Source of the DNA: Tubulanus polymorphus
Taxonomy: Eukaryota; Nemertea; Palaeonemertea; Tubulaniformes; Tubulanidae
Assembly: GCF_964204645.1 (NCBI RefSeq)
Contig: NC_134030.1
Location: 9,856,278-9,920,277, forward strand
Direction of reading: 5' to 3'
DNA length: 64,000 nt
Shown here: positions 34,754 through 48,811 of the stretch, piece after piece
Position numbering within the stretch: position 1 is the stretch's first letter
How the letters are laid out: the number at the start of each line of letters is the position of its first letter
Program-made: the position numbers and the translations under genes
Notes under the pieces: generated by a model
What the model was told of the DNA's origin: nothing
Database searches by the model: none
The model's input: only the letters and a program-made list of their open reading frames with translations

Positions 34754-35719
34754 CTAATTTCGTTTAATGCAGACTATTTTTGTAAAAAAATATTCGCGAA
34801 TTTCCTTTCCTAGAAAAAGATATATGTAAAAGTTAATTGAAAAGTTAAAAACCTGAAACTGAGTGAATATATCTAGAAGAAATACTTTTAGCGTTGCTGA
34901 GGCGATCGGGAGAAATGCCGTTATGGATGTCGGGAGCGTGAATATCGAAAACGCTAAAGAAACTGTTACGAGCATTATTGTTGTACGTTTTGTCGCCGTT
35001 TTTGTAGTTTTCTTATCAGACGAAATGAACTTCGAAGACACGAATAACTGAATGACTATGATCGAATTCGATGTAATTATCAATGATAAAGGTAAAAGAA
35101 AAACGTACGTAACGAAAATGGTTAAGAAAAGGTTCAATTGTTCAGACGCTATGTAGTAACACCCGAACGTCGGGTCGGAAAATTTCATTATCACAGTAGG
35201 ATAGATGCAAAGTACCGATATATTCACTATGCAAATGATGACAATCACGCATCGGGCGAATCTCGGTGTACATACCAAACGAGATGTGATCGGGAAGAGC
35301 ACAACTGCCGCACGTTCTAGAGATATCGCCACTATCAACCACGAACTACTGCCACCCATAAAATACAACACGAATTCATAGATCCGACAACTGACGAGCG
35401 AATTCATCATGAATATATGTCCGCTTTTCACGCGCAAAAGAACGAAATGTAAAATGGGCATCAGCGTGAAATTCGTGCAAACTAAGAAATCGGAGACGGA
35501 TAAAACGACGAGATAGTTAGCGTAAGATAAACCGCGAAATCTGTCACTTATCATAATGAGAAACGTAGCCGAATTACCGAACGCTCCGAACAAGAACAAT
35601 AAAGACAGAATGACCAACGTAAACGTACGAAAATTACCGGACTTGTTTTCAACATACATGAGGACTTTGTAACTCGTGAAAGGTCGATCGATCTGCGGCG
35701 TCTGCAGCGTAGAATTCAT
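34754..35719 (-). CDS. Class A GPCR, divergent, intronless (paralog of the gene at 3.37-4.32 kb)
   Basis: Frame of 321 codons from the ATG at 35719 (MNSTLQTP), chosen because its paralog also begins MNST. The frame stays open to an earlier ATG at 35821, which would add 34 residues. Seven hydrophobic helices: TM1 FGNSATFLIMISDRF, TM2 VLSVSDFLVC, TM3 ending SLERAAVVLFPITSR, basic loop TKTATKRTTIMLVTVSLAF into TM6, TM7 INFYIYLFLGKEIREYF. Large blocks are identical to the paralog (for example SYANYL, KRTTIMLVTVS, EIREYF). A plasma-membrane receptor with unknown ligand. A minus-strand AATAAA sits at 34422-34417. A short piece of the same family lies upstream at 36135-36182. Confidence 0.85.
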   Translation of the reverse strand: MNSTLQTPQIDRPFTSYKVLMYVENKSGNFRTFTLVILSLLFLFGAFGNSATFLIMISDRFRGLSYANYLVVLSVSDFLVCTNFTLMPILHFVLLRVKSGHIFMMNSLVSCRIYEFVLYFMGGSSSWLIVAISLERAAVVLFPITSRLVCTPRFARCVIVIICIVNISVLCIYPTVIMKFSDPTFGCYYIASEQLNLFLTIFVTYVFLLPLSLIITSNSIIVIQLFVSSKFISSDKKTTKTATKRTTIMLVTVSLAFSIFTLPTSITAFLPIASATLKVFLLDIFTQFQVFNFSINFYIYLFLGKEIREYFFTKIVCIKRN

Positions 35720-36134
35720 GATCCGCCGCGGATTGCGTTTTCTCACATAAATGAGTTCAACGACGTGAAAGGAGAGATCGATGTTGATTTCGTTGTCGTA
35801 TTTACGAGGTTTGTCGTTCATTTGTTCGAGGCTTAACGTATGCAATGAAAATTCTCTCGGAAAAATTCTAACTTTAATCTAAAGGCCTTGCGAGGACACA
35901 ATAGGAGGGAGATTTCGTAGAAGACTATTATACTAATAGACTCATCTAATCGTTTACTGTGCAACAAAAGCCATGGATGAAACTGGCGTATTTTGATTTT
36001 GTTTGTGATCACTGAGAGATGTTATGAAATGAGTATATCTAATTACATAAAAATTTACACAGCCCAAAAAACAGGTTCAGACATGATGGGCACGCATTCG
36101 TGCAGTTACAGAGTTCATACAATCACAATTTGAT

Positions 36135-36182
36135 AGAGTCGAATCTCGGTGTGCATACCAAACGAGATTTGAACGGGAGGAG
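36135..36182 (-). pseudogene. GPCR gene fragment
   Basis: TCGAATCTCGGTGTGCATAC and the next 25 bp match the intracellular-loop coding region of the neighbouring GPCR (35260-35305) with a few changes. The matching part is under 50 bp; it looks like a remnant of a third tandem copy. Confidence 0.6.
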
Positions 36183-36689
36183 ACAATACTTGTGAATCAA
36201 TTAACAATAGTTTAAGGCGGACATTGGACAAAACATGTTGAATATAAATTAAAGAAACTTTGACCCTTGCTCTATAAAGCGGGCAGAAGGATTACGGAGC
36301 TGTTAGCCCTTGGATAACTATACCTCAAAAATATTTTTGAAGGGTTTTTGTACCGTATTTTCTTTCTCTATACTGGGTTTCTTGGTTTCCCATATGGGCA
36401 ATGTAATAGACCAATGAAGGGTTCGCGGTGGCCAGTGCGGTTTCTGACATTTTCTCAATATCCGGAATCACTTAGAAATTTCCGGAAAAATCTAAGTAAG
36501 CAGGGGTCTTACAATTTAAACAAATAATTCCAAAATTTTCCGGAAAATTCTAGATATATCATTATCGCAGGGGGGGTCACTTGGAATTCCGGAAAATAAA
36601 TTCCGGATTTTTCTGGAAATTTCCGGAAATCTCATTCCAAAAATCGTGGTGTTACAACTTATACAAATTGTTTTTTTGCTGGTTTTTTG

Positions 36690-37460
36690 GGGAGTTAGGG
36701 TTTAGTGTTTAAGGGGTTAGGGTTTAGTGTTTAGAGGGTTAGGTTTTAGAGGGTTAGGGTTTAGGGGTTAGTGTTTAGGGGGTAAGTGTTTAGGGTTTAG
36801 TGTTTAGAGGGTAAGGGTTTACGGGGTTAGGTTTTAGAGGTTTAGGTTTTAGAGGTTTAGGTTTGAGGGTTAGTTTTTGGAGGGTTAGGATTTAGTGTTT
36901 AAAGGGTTAGGTTGTTAGGGTTTAGGGGGTTAGGGTTTAGTGTTTAGAGGGTAAGGGTTTAGAGGGTTAGAGAGAAATTAGAGGGTTCAGGGTTAAGAGA
37001 GATAGAATTAAGAGGGTTTTAGTGTTCAGAGGGTTAGGTTTTAGATGGTTAGGGTTTAGTGTTTAGAGGGTTAGGTTTTAGAGGGTTAGGGTTTAGGGGT
37101 TAGTGTTGAGGTGTTAGTGTTTAGAGTGTAAGGATTTAGTTTTTAGAGGGTTAGGGTTTAGTGTTTAGAGGGTTAGGTTTTTAGGGTTTAGGGGGTTAGG
37201 GTTTAGTGTTTAGAGGGTAAGGGTATAGAGGGTTAGAGAGAAATTAGAGGGTTCAGGGTTAAGAGAGTTAGAATTAAGAGGGTTTTAGTGTTCAGAGGGT
37301 TAGGTTTTCGAGGGTTAGTGTTTAGGGGTTTAGAGGGTTAGGTTTTAGAGGGTTAGGGTATTGTTTAGGTTTTAGAGGGTTATGTTTTAGGGTTTTAGGG
37401 TAAATAGGCTTCAGAAGATTTGGGTTTAGTGTTTAGAGGGTTCAGGGTTTAGAGAATTAG
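36690..37460 (+). repeat. Degenerate telomere-like (TTAGGG-related) array
   Basis: Dozens of variants of GGGTTAGGGTTTAGTGTTTA and GAGGGTTAGGTTTTAGAGGG, always G-rich on the plus strand. It is imperfect throughout, with a longer internal duplication (the GAGAGAAATTAGAGGG block near 36969 and 37234), so it is an interstitial or satellite version, not a chromosome end. Confidence 0.85.
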
Positions 37461-37794
37461 AGAGAATTTAGAATTAATTGGAATGAGATTTCCGGAATAC
37501 GAAAAAAACCAAATTAATTTTTAATTGTTGGAGTACGCGAAAAGACCGATGAACGGTGCAGTCTTGTTTTGCTCGCATTTTCGTGTTCTTCGTTGTAGAG
37601 TGCTTTGAAAGAGGCACCGAAATGATTTATCGAGACGGAAACATGTTCAAAATAATCAATGGAAAACGCGGTTTGAGATGTTGATAGAAAATAGGTTTTG
37701 TTTGGATTTTCAAAATAATAACGTTCGCCCTTCATTCCATTAATTGTGAAATATTGCGGATATCGTTAAAACTTTGTTATGGTAACCAGGTGAC

Positions 37795-38245
37795 CCATTT
37801 ATTCTGGAACGATCCGGAAATTTCTGGAAAAAGAATTCTGATTTTCCGGAATTCCGCGATACCCCCCCCCCCCCCCATCCGTGCCGCCGTTACGTGATCA
37901 GCTTTCTTGAAAGATCCGGAAATTTCTGGAAAAGCAATTCTATTTTATTCTAGAACGATCCGGAAATTTCTGGAAAAATAAATCTGATTTTCCGGAATTC
38001 CGCGGTACCCCCCCCCCCCATCCGTGCCGTTACGCGATCAGCTTTCTGGAAAGATCCGGAAATTTCTGGAAAAGCAATTCTATTTTATTCTGGAACGATC
38101 CGGAAATTTCTGGAAAAATAATTCTGATTTTCCGCAATTCCGCGGTACCCCCCCCCCCTCCGTGCCGTTACGCGATCAGCTTTCTGGAGAGATCCGGAAA
38201 TTTCTGGAAAAGCAATTCTATTTTATTCTGGAACGATCCGGATAT
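37795..38245 (+). repeat. ~138-bp tandem repeat with long C tracts
   Basis: Three copies of a unit containing GATCCGGAAATTTCTGGAAA, GATTTTCCGGAATTCCGCGG, a run of 10-17 C, then CCGTGCCGTTACGCGATCAG. The markers GATCAGCTTTC fall near 37896, 38036 and 38173. Confidence 0.88.
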
Positions 38246-38291
38246 AGTCAGAAAAACGATAGTAAAGTATGAAAAATGTCAGAAACCGCGC

Positions 38292-39152
38292 AAATCTCGA
38301 GGGTTTATGTTTGCGTGAGCTTCGGCTGGAGGCAATCAAACCATGGGAAACGAGGATTGGGCGGGGAGTATGGCTCCAGTTGTCAGAATGGAGAAAGCCT
38401 GATACAAAGTTCCTAGTTTGTTTCTGTCAAACAATATAACGCATTACAAAGTGGCCAAAAGATGGCCAAAAACCAAAAATAATTTTGCATGAGTTTTTGT
38501 GGGTTGGGACGAAGACAAATCTCTCAACTTAGAAAAAGTTCGCCTTTGAATAAGTTATAACTATAAGCGTATATAGACTTGGTCAGCTGTAGCAGAACTC
38601 TGGTAAGTGTTCATGTCTTAAATATTCAAAAAGTTATATTCTAGAATGAAATGGAACTCGCTGCTACCGATGAGATTCATATTGCACTTGTCGCATATAC
38701 GTTCATCCCTTGGAATATTATGAAAACGATCGGTCGCTCAATTAGGTTGGTGTTTGTGGTTTGAGTATCATTATCTACATCGATCAATTGTGGAGAGCTA
38801 AGGAAAATAAATTTCCTGGACACCAGTAAGGTTTTACATGTATAATCTTAATTTTCTACACTATTTCTGTGCCCATTTTCTGGACTCTTGGTCCTGAGAA
38901 GTCTCTCAGTCAGCAACGACAGAGAAAGTCAGCGCGGTACTGGACCGAGACGCCAAGACTGCCTGAATTAGATTCCTCGGTTTAGTGCATTGATCGAGCC
39001 GGCGACCAGGAGGTAGGGATACCCGAATGTTATTTGTTACAGTTGCTTTACAACAATTTTGTCTCGCGGAAGTGATCGTCATCGAAGTTCGGCAATTTCC
39101 ATATGGACGAATATTGGTCGTGTAAATTCTGCTATTGTCACCAAACATCATC
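38292..39152. other. Upstream region of HSPA13
   Basis: No gene on either strand with support. Presumably holds the HSPA13 promoter and 5' UTR; no TATA box or other element can be singled out. Confidence 0.4.
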
Positions 39153-43339
<4,187 letters not shown>

Positions 43340-45264
43340 TACATGGAGTATTCCGTAATTACTTTTCGTGATTTCGTTTTGGAAATATGATTTCTCTGCA
43401 ATGGCTTTTGATTTTGAATCAGTAATTTATCAAATTTTTTTTTAGGCTAAAATAAAATGATACCTTGTTTCTACCTAATCGACCGGGTCACTTGTGTAAA
43501 CTACAATAAGATTTGTTATCAGTTCAGTTCTATAACTGCCAGGTCTGTTATGACCAGCTTGATCATGATTTAACAAAATAAAGTAATATGCAGGTTTAAA
43601 TAGGTGGCCGACTACTATTTTTAAGGTCAGCATAAATGAGAAACAAGGTTTTAGCCTTATCTGCTGCAGCAAAGTATTGATTTCTTTTTACTTTCTTCAT
43701 AGCCGGTTCACACTGAAATGGTCTGAATTTAGACCAGGGCCCAGTTGCACAGTTAAGTGGTCTTGAATTATAAGATAAGTCTTAAGTTGTTAGCAATGGC
43801 CACAGAACCAAGATTGCTTTGTACTGAGCATAAATCTAAAACCTGTGACACCTAATTATAACTCCAAGTTTCACTGATCTCAAGCATTCGTACTAACGAC
43901 AAAGTATGTGTTTAACTGGTCTTTTCTATTTTTCAAAAGACAACCAGGTAACTTGTACCAACCAAAAATACCATTTCAGGTCCCTTCTGTCCATCAGAAT
44001 GGACCATTTGGGCAGTTCTGTGTTGTGTGAATTAATAGAAAATTTCCTCTTAGTCTAAATTGCCTGTTTATCATAGATTTGGATTGTGTGGGGACCAGCT
44101 GAAAAAGCTGATGTGAAATATCTGTGTAAATGCATAGTTTGATCAATTCTGGTCCATGGAAAAAGGATTTAAATTTTGTCCAAGTCAAGTGTACTGTAGA
44201 GTCCCCGGCTAAGATACATGTACCTGATAGGTAAATTATTTACTCGATTCTTGGGAAGTAAGGTTCATCGAGAGTTTGCTGACAGCTCCTGGTTACGTGC
44301 CGGTTTGTGCTAGGTTTCACTCAAATTATTTGGACAATCTGAAGACTGAAAAGTGCGATACCGGTACCTGTACTGGTAATGTTGTGAGCATTTACTGGTT
44401 AATCATGTATGACTACGATGATTATATTGTTAACTTTTCTGTCATTTCGTATGTACTTAGAAATTAATTGTCAAATCTTACAGATATTTTAAGCATTTGC
44501 AGGGTTCTTTGTTAAAAGTGCTTTCGTTGAAAGATTGATTGTTGTTACGGATATAAGAAAATCATAGATATTTATGTGAATTGTATAGATATCTTGTGAC
44601 TCGGGGTGGATTTAGGGGGTAATTTAGGCAGTGCGGAGTCCTACCCTCCCATACAAGTTGCCCTTTTCATCGAGACATCGATTGTTAAGACCTGGGAATT
44701 TGACACTAATCTTCTCTGAATTTGGATCTGCACGGAAAAGAAAATTCAGATATATTTAAGGGCGAGGGTGGCCCTTCGCTGGTGGCTTTTGAAGCAGCTC
44801 CTTTTTCCGTATACCTTCTCTCTTCTTCCGGACTCCTGCCTTCCAATATTTGCTTGATCCACCCCTGGTGACTTATTTTATTAAAGTCATGAAAATGTTT
44901 TAATATATATGTATTCAGTTTTTAAAAATTTGTATATCTGTGTGTACCTCGGTGGTGATAATTATAGTGTTAACAATGTGTAGTGAAGATTGAATGTTCT
45001 CAGTCAAAAAGTCGGTAACTTCGGTTATCTTAATTAATGTTAGTGTGTGCGAGTATGTTGTGTGCGCATTTGGGTCAGGTGAACATATTTCTGTTTCCAA
45101 ATAAAGTATATTTTCAAAAAAGAAAATTGTTCAATTATTTTATGCTGCGAGGAGGTAAGGCCACACAAATCCGTGAACGGACTACTAGATTTAAATCACT
45201 ATTGGATTAGTGGTACGGTACCGATTAGAGTGAGGGGTACTGCGAGAGAGATTATTGAGACTTG
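43340..45264. other. HSPA13 3' flank, no further gene seen
   Basis: May include a long 3' UTR: AATAAA occurs at 43451 and near 45099. A GGGCCCAGTTGCACAG segment near 43737 resembles the ends of the GGGCCCAGTTTC MITEs. No coding region. Confidence 0.4.
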
Positions 45265-45267
45265 ATA

Positions 45268-45450
45268 ATTGGGTAATAAGATAAAATCCCACTATTTACA
45301 GATTAAAAGAATTCAAAAACCAGAATTTATTTATTAAATCTAAAATATATAAAAGACACGACGTTTCGATCTCACCCTAGAGATCATCATCAGGTGACGA
45401 TGATCTCTAGGGTGAGATCGAAACGTCGTGTCTTATATATTTTAGATTTC
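45268..45450. repeat. Head-to-head inverted pair with hammerhead-ribozyme-like cores
   Basis: The left arm (45268-45394, reading on the minus strand) and the start of a right arm (45395-45450, plus strand) form a long palindrome centred near 45396. The minus-strand arm reads CCTGATGATGATCTCTAGGG and TGAGATCGAAACGTCGTGTC (45394-45355). That has the hammerhead parts CTGATGA, a 6-bp stem (GATCTC/GAGATC) closed by TAGGGT, and GAAAC with a very short third stem, though one extra T sits between CTGATGA and the stem. The plus arm has lost the first core motif (ACGATGA). The right arm resumes at 48632 after a LINE insertion. Confidence 0.7.
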
Positions 45451-48400
45451 ATCATCATCATCATCATCATCATCAAATACGGTTGCGTAGGCTTTTGCCT
45501 TTAAACCGATTAAGACTACTTTGTTAGGGTGCGCGGTTTACAGGGTGTAGAGACGGTCCCTCTAGTGCCTGTCGAGACTCGACTTGAATGAGTCCATTGT
45601 GTCACTCATTACCACTTGACTTGGGAGACTATTCCAGGGTTCAATAACTCTCTGGGTGAAACTGTTTTGTCTGATGGTTGTCTTGCATCTTGGTTTGGTA
45701 AGTTTAAGTGGGTGACCCCTCGAATGTCTGTCGGTTAGATTTGCGGTCAGTGGCAAGAGTCTCTCGACGTTAGCTGTCTTGTAATGGCCATGCAGATATG
45801 TATAAGTCTGGATCATGTCACCGCGAGCTCGGCGGTAATGTAAGGATGGGAGTTGAAGGTCCTTGAGGCGTTGTTCGTATGATTTGTCACGAAGACCTGG
45901 GACCAGTTTTGTTGCACGACGTTGTACGTGTTCCAAGCTATCGATGTGTTTCCGGAGGTAGGGTGACCAGATGCTGGCGGCGTATTCAAGGTGCGGGCGA
46001 ACAAGGCTTTTGTAGAGGATCTTAAAGGAGTCTTTGTCTAGGGCTGTGAAGGTTCTCCGAATTATAATCAACATACGTTGCTGTAGTGGTGACTTGTTGA
46101 ATGTGGGTATCAAATGACAGTGATGGGTCCATGACAACTCCAAGGTCCTTTTCCTGGGTTGAGGTTTTGAGATGGTGAGATTTACCTTCACTGTCGATCA
46201 TGGAGTATACATAGTCTGGATGGTTTTTGCCTATGCGAAGGACTTACATTTGTCAGGATGGAAGGACATCTGCCATTTCTTGGCCCACATGGATAGTTCT
46301 TTCAGATCATCATCTAGTATTTTACAGTCGTTGACGCTGTTTACAGTACGGTAGATTTCGGTATCATCGGCGTATAGCTTGATAATGCTCTTGATCGAGT
46401 TAGGGAGGTCGTTGATGTATATTACGAAAATGATTGGGCCAAGAACGCTTCCTTGAGGAATACCGCTAGTGACGTTCGCCCAGTCGGAAATTTCGTCGTT
46501 GATCTTAACACATTGCCGCCGATTGTAGAGGAAGTCACCTAGCTAGTTATTCAAATGGCCTTGAATGCCGTAGTTTCTAAGTTTGACAAGCAAACGCTGG
46601 TGGGGTACGGTGTCAAATGCTTTCTTAAAATCTAAAAATATTGCATCAATGGGATTTTTGTCATCAAGAGCTGCGTGCCAGTCGTCGATTGTCTCGGTTA
46701 GCTGTGTAACAGTGGATCTACCTCCTACAAAGCCATGTTGGTCATCTGATAGTAAGTTGTTGTTGTAGAGGTAAGACATAATTTGGTCGCGGACTATGCT
46801 TTCGAGAACTTTACATACAGAGGAGGTAAGGCTGATAGATCTATAGTTTCCAGCATTGTATTTTGGTCCCTTCTTGTGGATTGGAGTGACAAGCATATTT
46901 CTCCATGCATCTGGGATTTTTTGAGTGTTGAGAGATTTTTTGAAGATAATCAACAGCGCTGGTGCAATCTCTTCGGCTGCTTCTTTCAATACTCGGGGAA
47001 AGATGTTATCCAGGCCATGCGATTTGTCGGGTTTGAGAGCTTTTAGCTTTTTGACAACCATTTCTAGGGTGATCTCGATGTTTGTTAAGGGTGGCCCAGA
47101 GTATTGGGGTTCCTCATCAGGGATGGTAGCCAAGTCCTCTGTGATGAAGACGCTCGCAAAGTATTGGTTAAGCAGGGTAGCTTTCTGACGGTCGGAGCAT
47201 GTGCGCTCGTTGGGACGTCCGGTTTCAAGATCTGGTATGATGGCTGTATTCTTAAGCTTGGAGTTGACATAATACCAGAAAGCCTTTGGGTTTGATCTCG
47301 CTTCGCGTGCGATTTTGTGTTCAATTGACTTAATTGCACTGCGGGTGGCCCATCTTGCTTGATTGCGGGCCCTGGTATATGCCGTGTAGTCAGATCCATC
47401 TTGAGTTTGTTGAAAGCGCTTGAGGGCATGGTGCTTTTTCTTTACTTTCCGCAGCGTTTTTTCATCCATCCATATAGGCTTGTTTTTTCTCTTTAAGTTG
47501 AGGCTTCTTTTCGGGATGTTAGTGTTGACTACAGTGTCTAGTTTGCGTTGCAGTATTTCCATGCATTTATTCACTGAGTCATCGCTAAGTAAGTTGTTCC
47601 AGTCTTGGCTCAGTAACTCGCCTCGAAGGGAGTCGTAGTCACCGCGGTTTAGGTCGTATCTTTGTTTGTTCGTGTCGGATGCGGCTGTAATGGAACATTC
47701 GATGTCAAAGGTTAGAACGGTGTGGTGGCTTTCGCCGATAGGTGCAGATGATTCTATGTTAGTAACGTTGGTCATGTAGTCAGTCAGTATAAGGTCTAGA
47801 GTGTTAGGTTGTTGATTACTGCGGAAGTGAGTTGGTTCGGTTACGTGCTGCTTGAGAGATCCTTCCCTGGTAGCATGCAGGAAATTTGCAGCTGGACTTT
47901 CATCATTGCAGGAGTAATTTTCGTCAGTCCAGTTGAGTTCTGGGTGGTTGAAATCACCACAAATCAGGAGTTTATGGTTATTCGATACTAGATCTACCAG
48001 CGCCTTGTTGAGTTGGATATCATTCGTTTCGGATTTTGATGGGCTACGATATATTGATCCAATTGTGAGGGTGCCGAATTTTGTTTTTACCTGAGCCCAA
48101 GCAGATTCGCGGAGTGAGTTTGTTATCTTTTCTGTAGCGGATGGAGTCAATAGCTGTTGGGTTTAGGCTTTTGTGAATGAAGAGGCAGGCTCCGCGATCA
48201 AAGTTGCCGTTATAGAGAATAACTGGTAGTTAGGGATGTTGAATTCTGACTCTTGGTACGGTGCTTCATATTTCTTGGGGATAATCTCGGTGAGGGCGAT
48301 GATGTCTGGCTCGCGCTGATTTATGAGGACTTGTAACTCTGCCATCTTGTTAGTTAGGGTGTCGGTGTTGGTGTACAAGCCCTTGAAGTGTACCGGTATT

Positions 48401-48631
48401 TTTCTTTATAGTTGGGGCGGGGATTTCCGCTCCACGACTAGGTTGTCTCTGATTACCCATTGCTTCGGGTCTTGACCTGTAGCTGCGGCTTCCTGCCTTT
48501 TTGCCTTCAGCAGTTTTCTCAATATACCGGCCTCTTCTTTTTGCTGGAGGGAGTTCATGTCCCTCCTGACTGACAAGTTTTTTGAAATCGTGTTACTTGA
48601 CGTTTGTAGTTTGTGCGCGTTGCGCAGGATT
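45451..48631 (-). mobile_element. CR1/L2-like LINE, copy 1, with inactivating stops
   Basis: The minus strand reads in order: a short leader (DMNSLQQKEEAGILRKLLKA), endonuclease start (48378-48163, NKMAELQVLINQREPDIIAL), then after a frame change the endonuclease-reverse transcriptase frame 48150-46543 (ICGDFNHPELNW; IFLDFKKAFDTVPHQ). A TAG at 46545-46543 interrupts it before LGDFLYNRRQ and the catalytic KLYADDTEIY (about 46380-46360). A further TAG follows near 46212, then a tail frame to 45562. The 3' end is a (TGATGA)n tail at 45451-45473. The flanks share GATTT, and rejoining them restores the hammerhead-bearing repeat, so insertion boundaries are clear. Clade is not assigned. Confidence 0.88.
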
Positions 48632-48710
48632 TAATAAATAAATTCTGGTTTTTAAATTCTTTTAATCTGTAAATAGTGGGATCTTATCTTATTATCCGTT
48701 CACCACGTTT
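48632..48710 (+). repeat. Right part of the hammerhead-bearing repeat, split by the LINE
   Basis: ATTTAATAAATAAATTCTGG and on to ATAGTGGGATCTTATCTTATTA is the reverse complement of 45268-45342. It directly continues the plus arm that stops at 45450. Confidence 0.8.
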
Positions 48711-48811
48711 GAGTGTGATCATCGTTCTATTGATAATTGGGATTCGAACTCAATTACGTCAAACGGAGGAGCATTCTGCACGATACGAACTAACCAGCAC
48801 TGATTTCAAAG

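Larger units (their letters stand above)
36435..38291. mobile_element. Inverted-repeat-bounded element carrying telomere-like and poly-C tandem arrays
   Basis: GTGCGGTTTCTGACATTTT (36435-36453) is mirrored by AAAATGTCAGAAACCGCGC (38273-38291), 18 of 19 bases complementary. Between them lie TCCGGAAA-rich flanks on both sides, a degenerate TTAGGG-like array, and a ~138-bp tandem repeat. No transposase frame. Elements with inverted ends and a tandem-repeat core are known in invertebrates (for example the pearl-type elements of bivalves), so a non-autonomous transposon is the best reading. No clear target duplication. Confidence 0.6.

Noticed and set aside
36690-37460. True telomere or chromosome end
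   Set aside because: The array is degenerate, interstitial and enclosed by inverted ends with genes on both sides.
37514-37735. 73-codon minus-strand frame as a host gene
   Set aside because: It lies inside the inverted-repeat element, with no recognisable similarity and no splice support.
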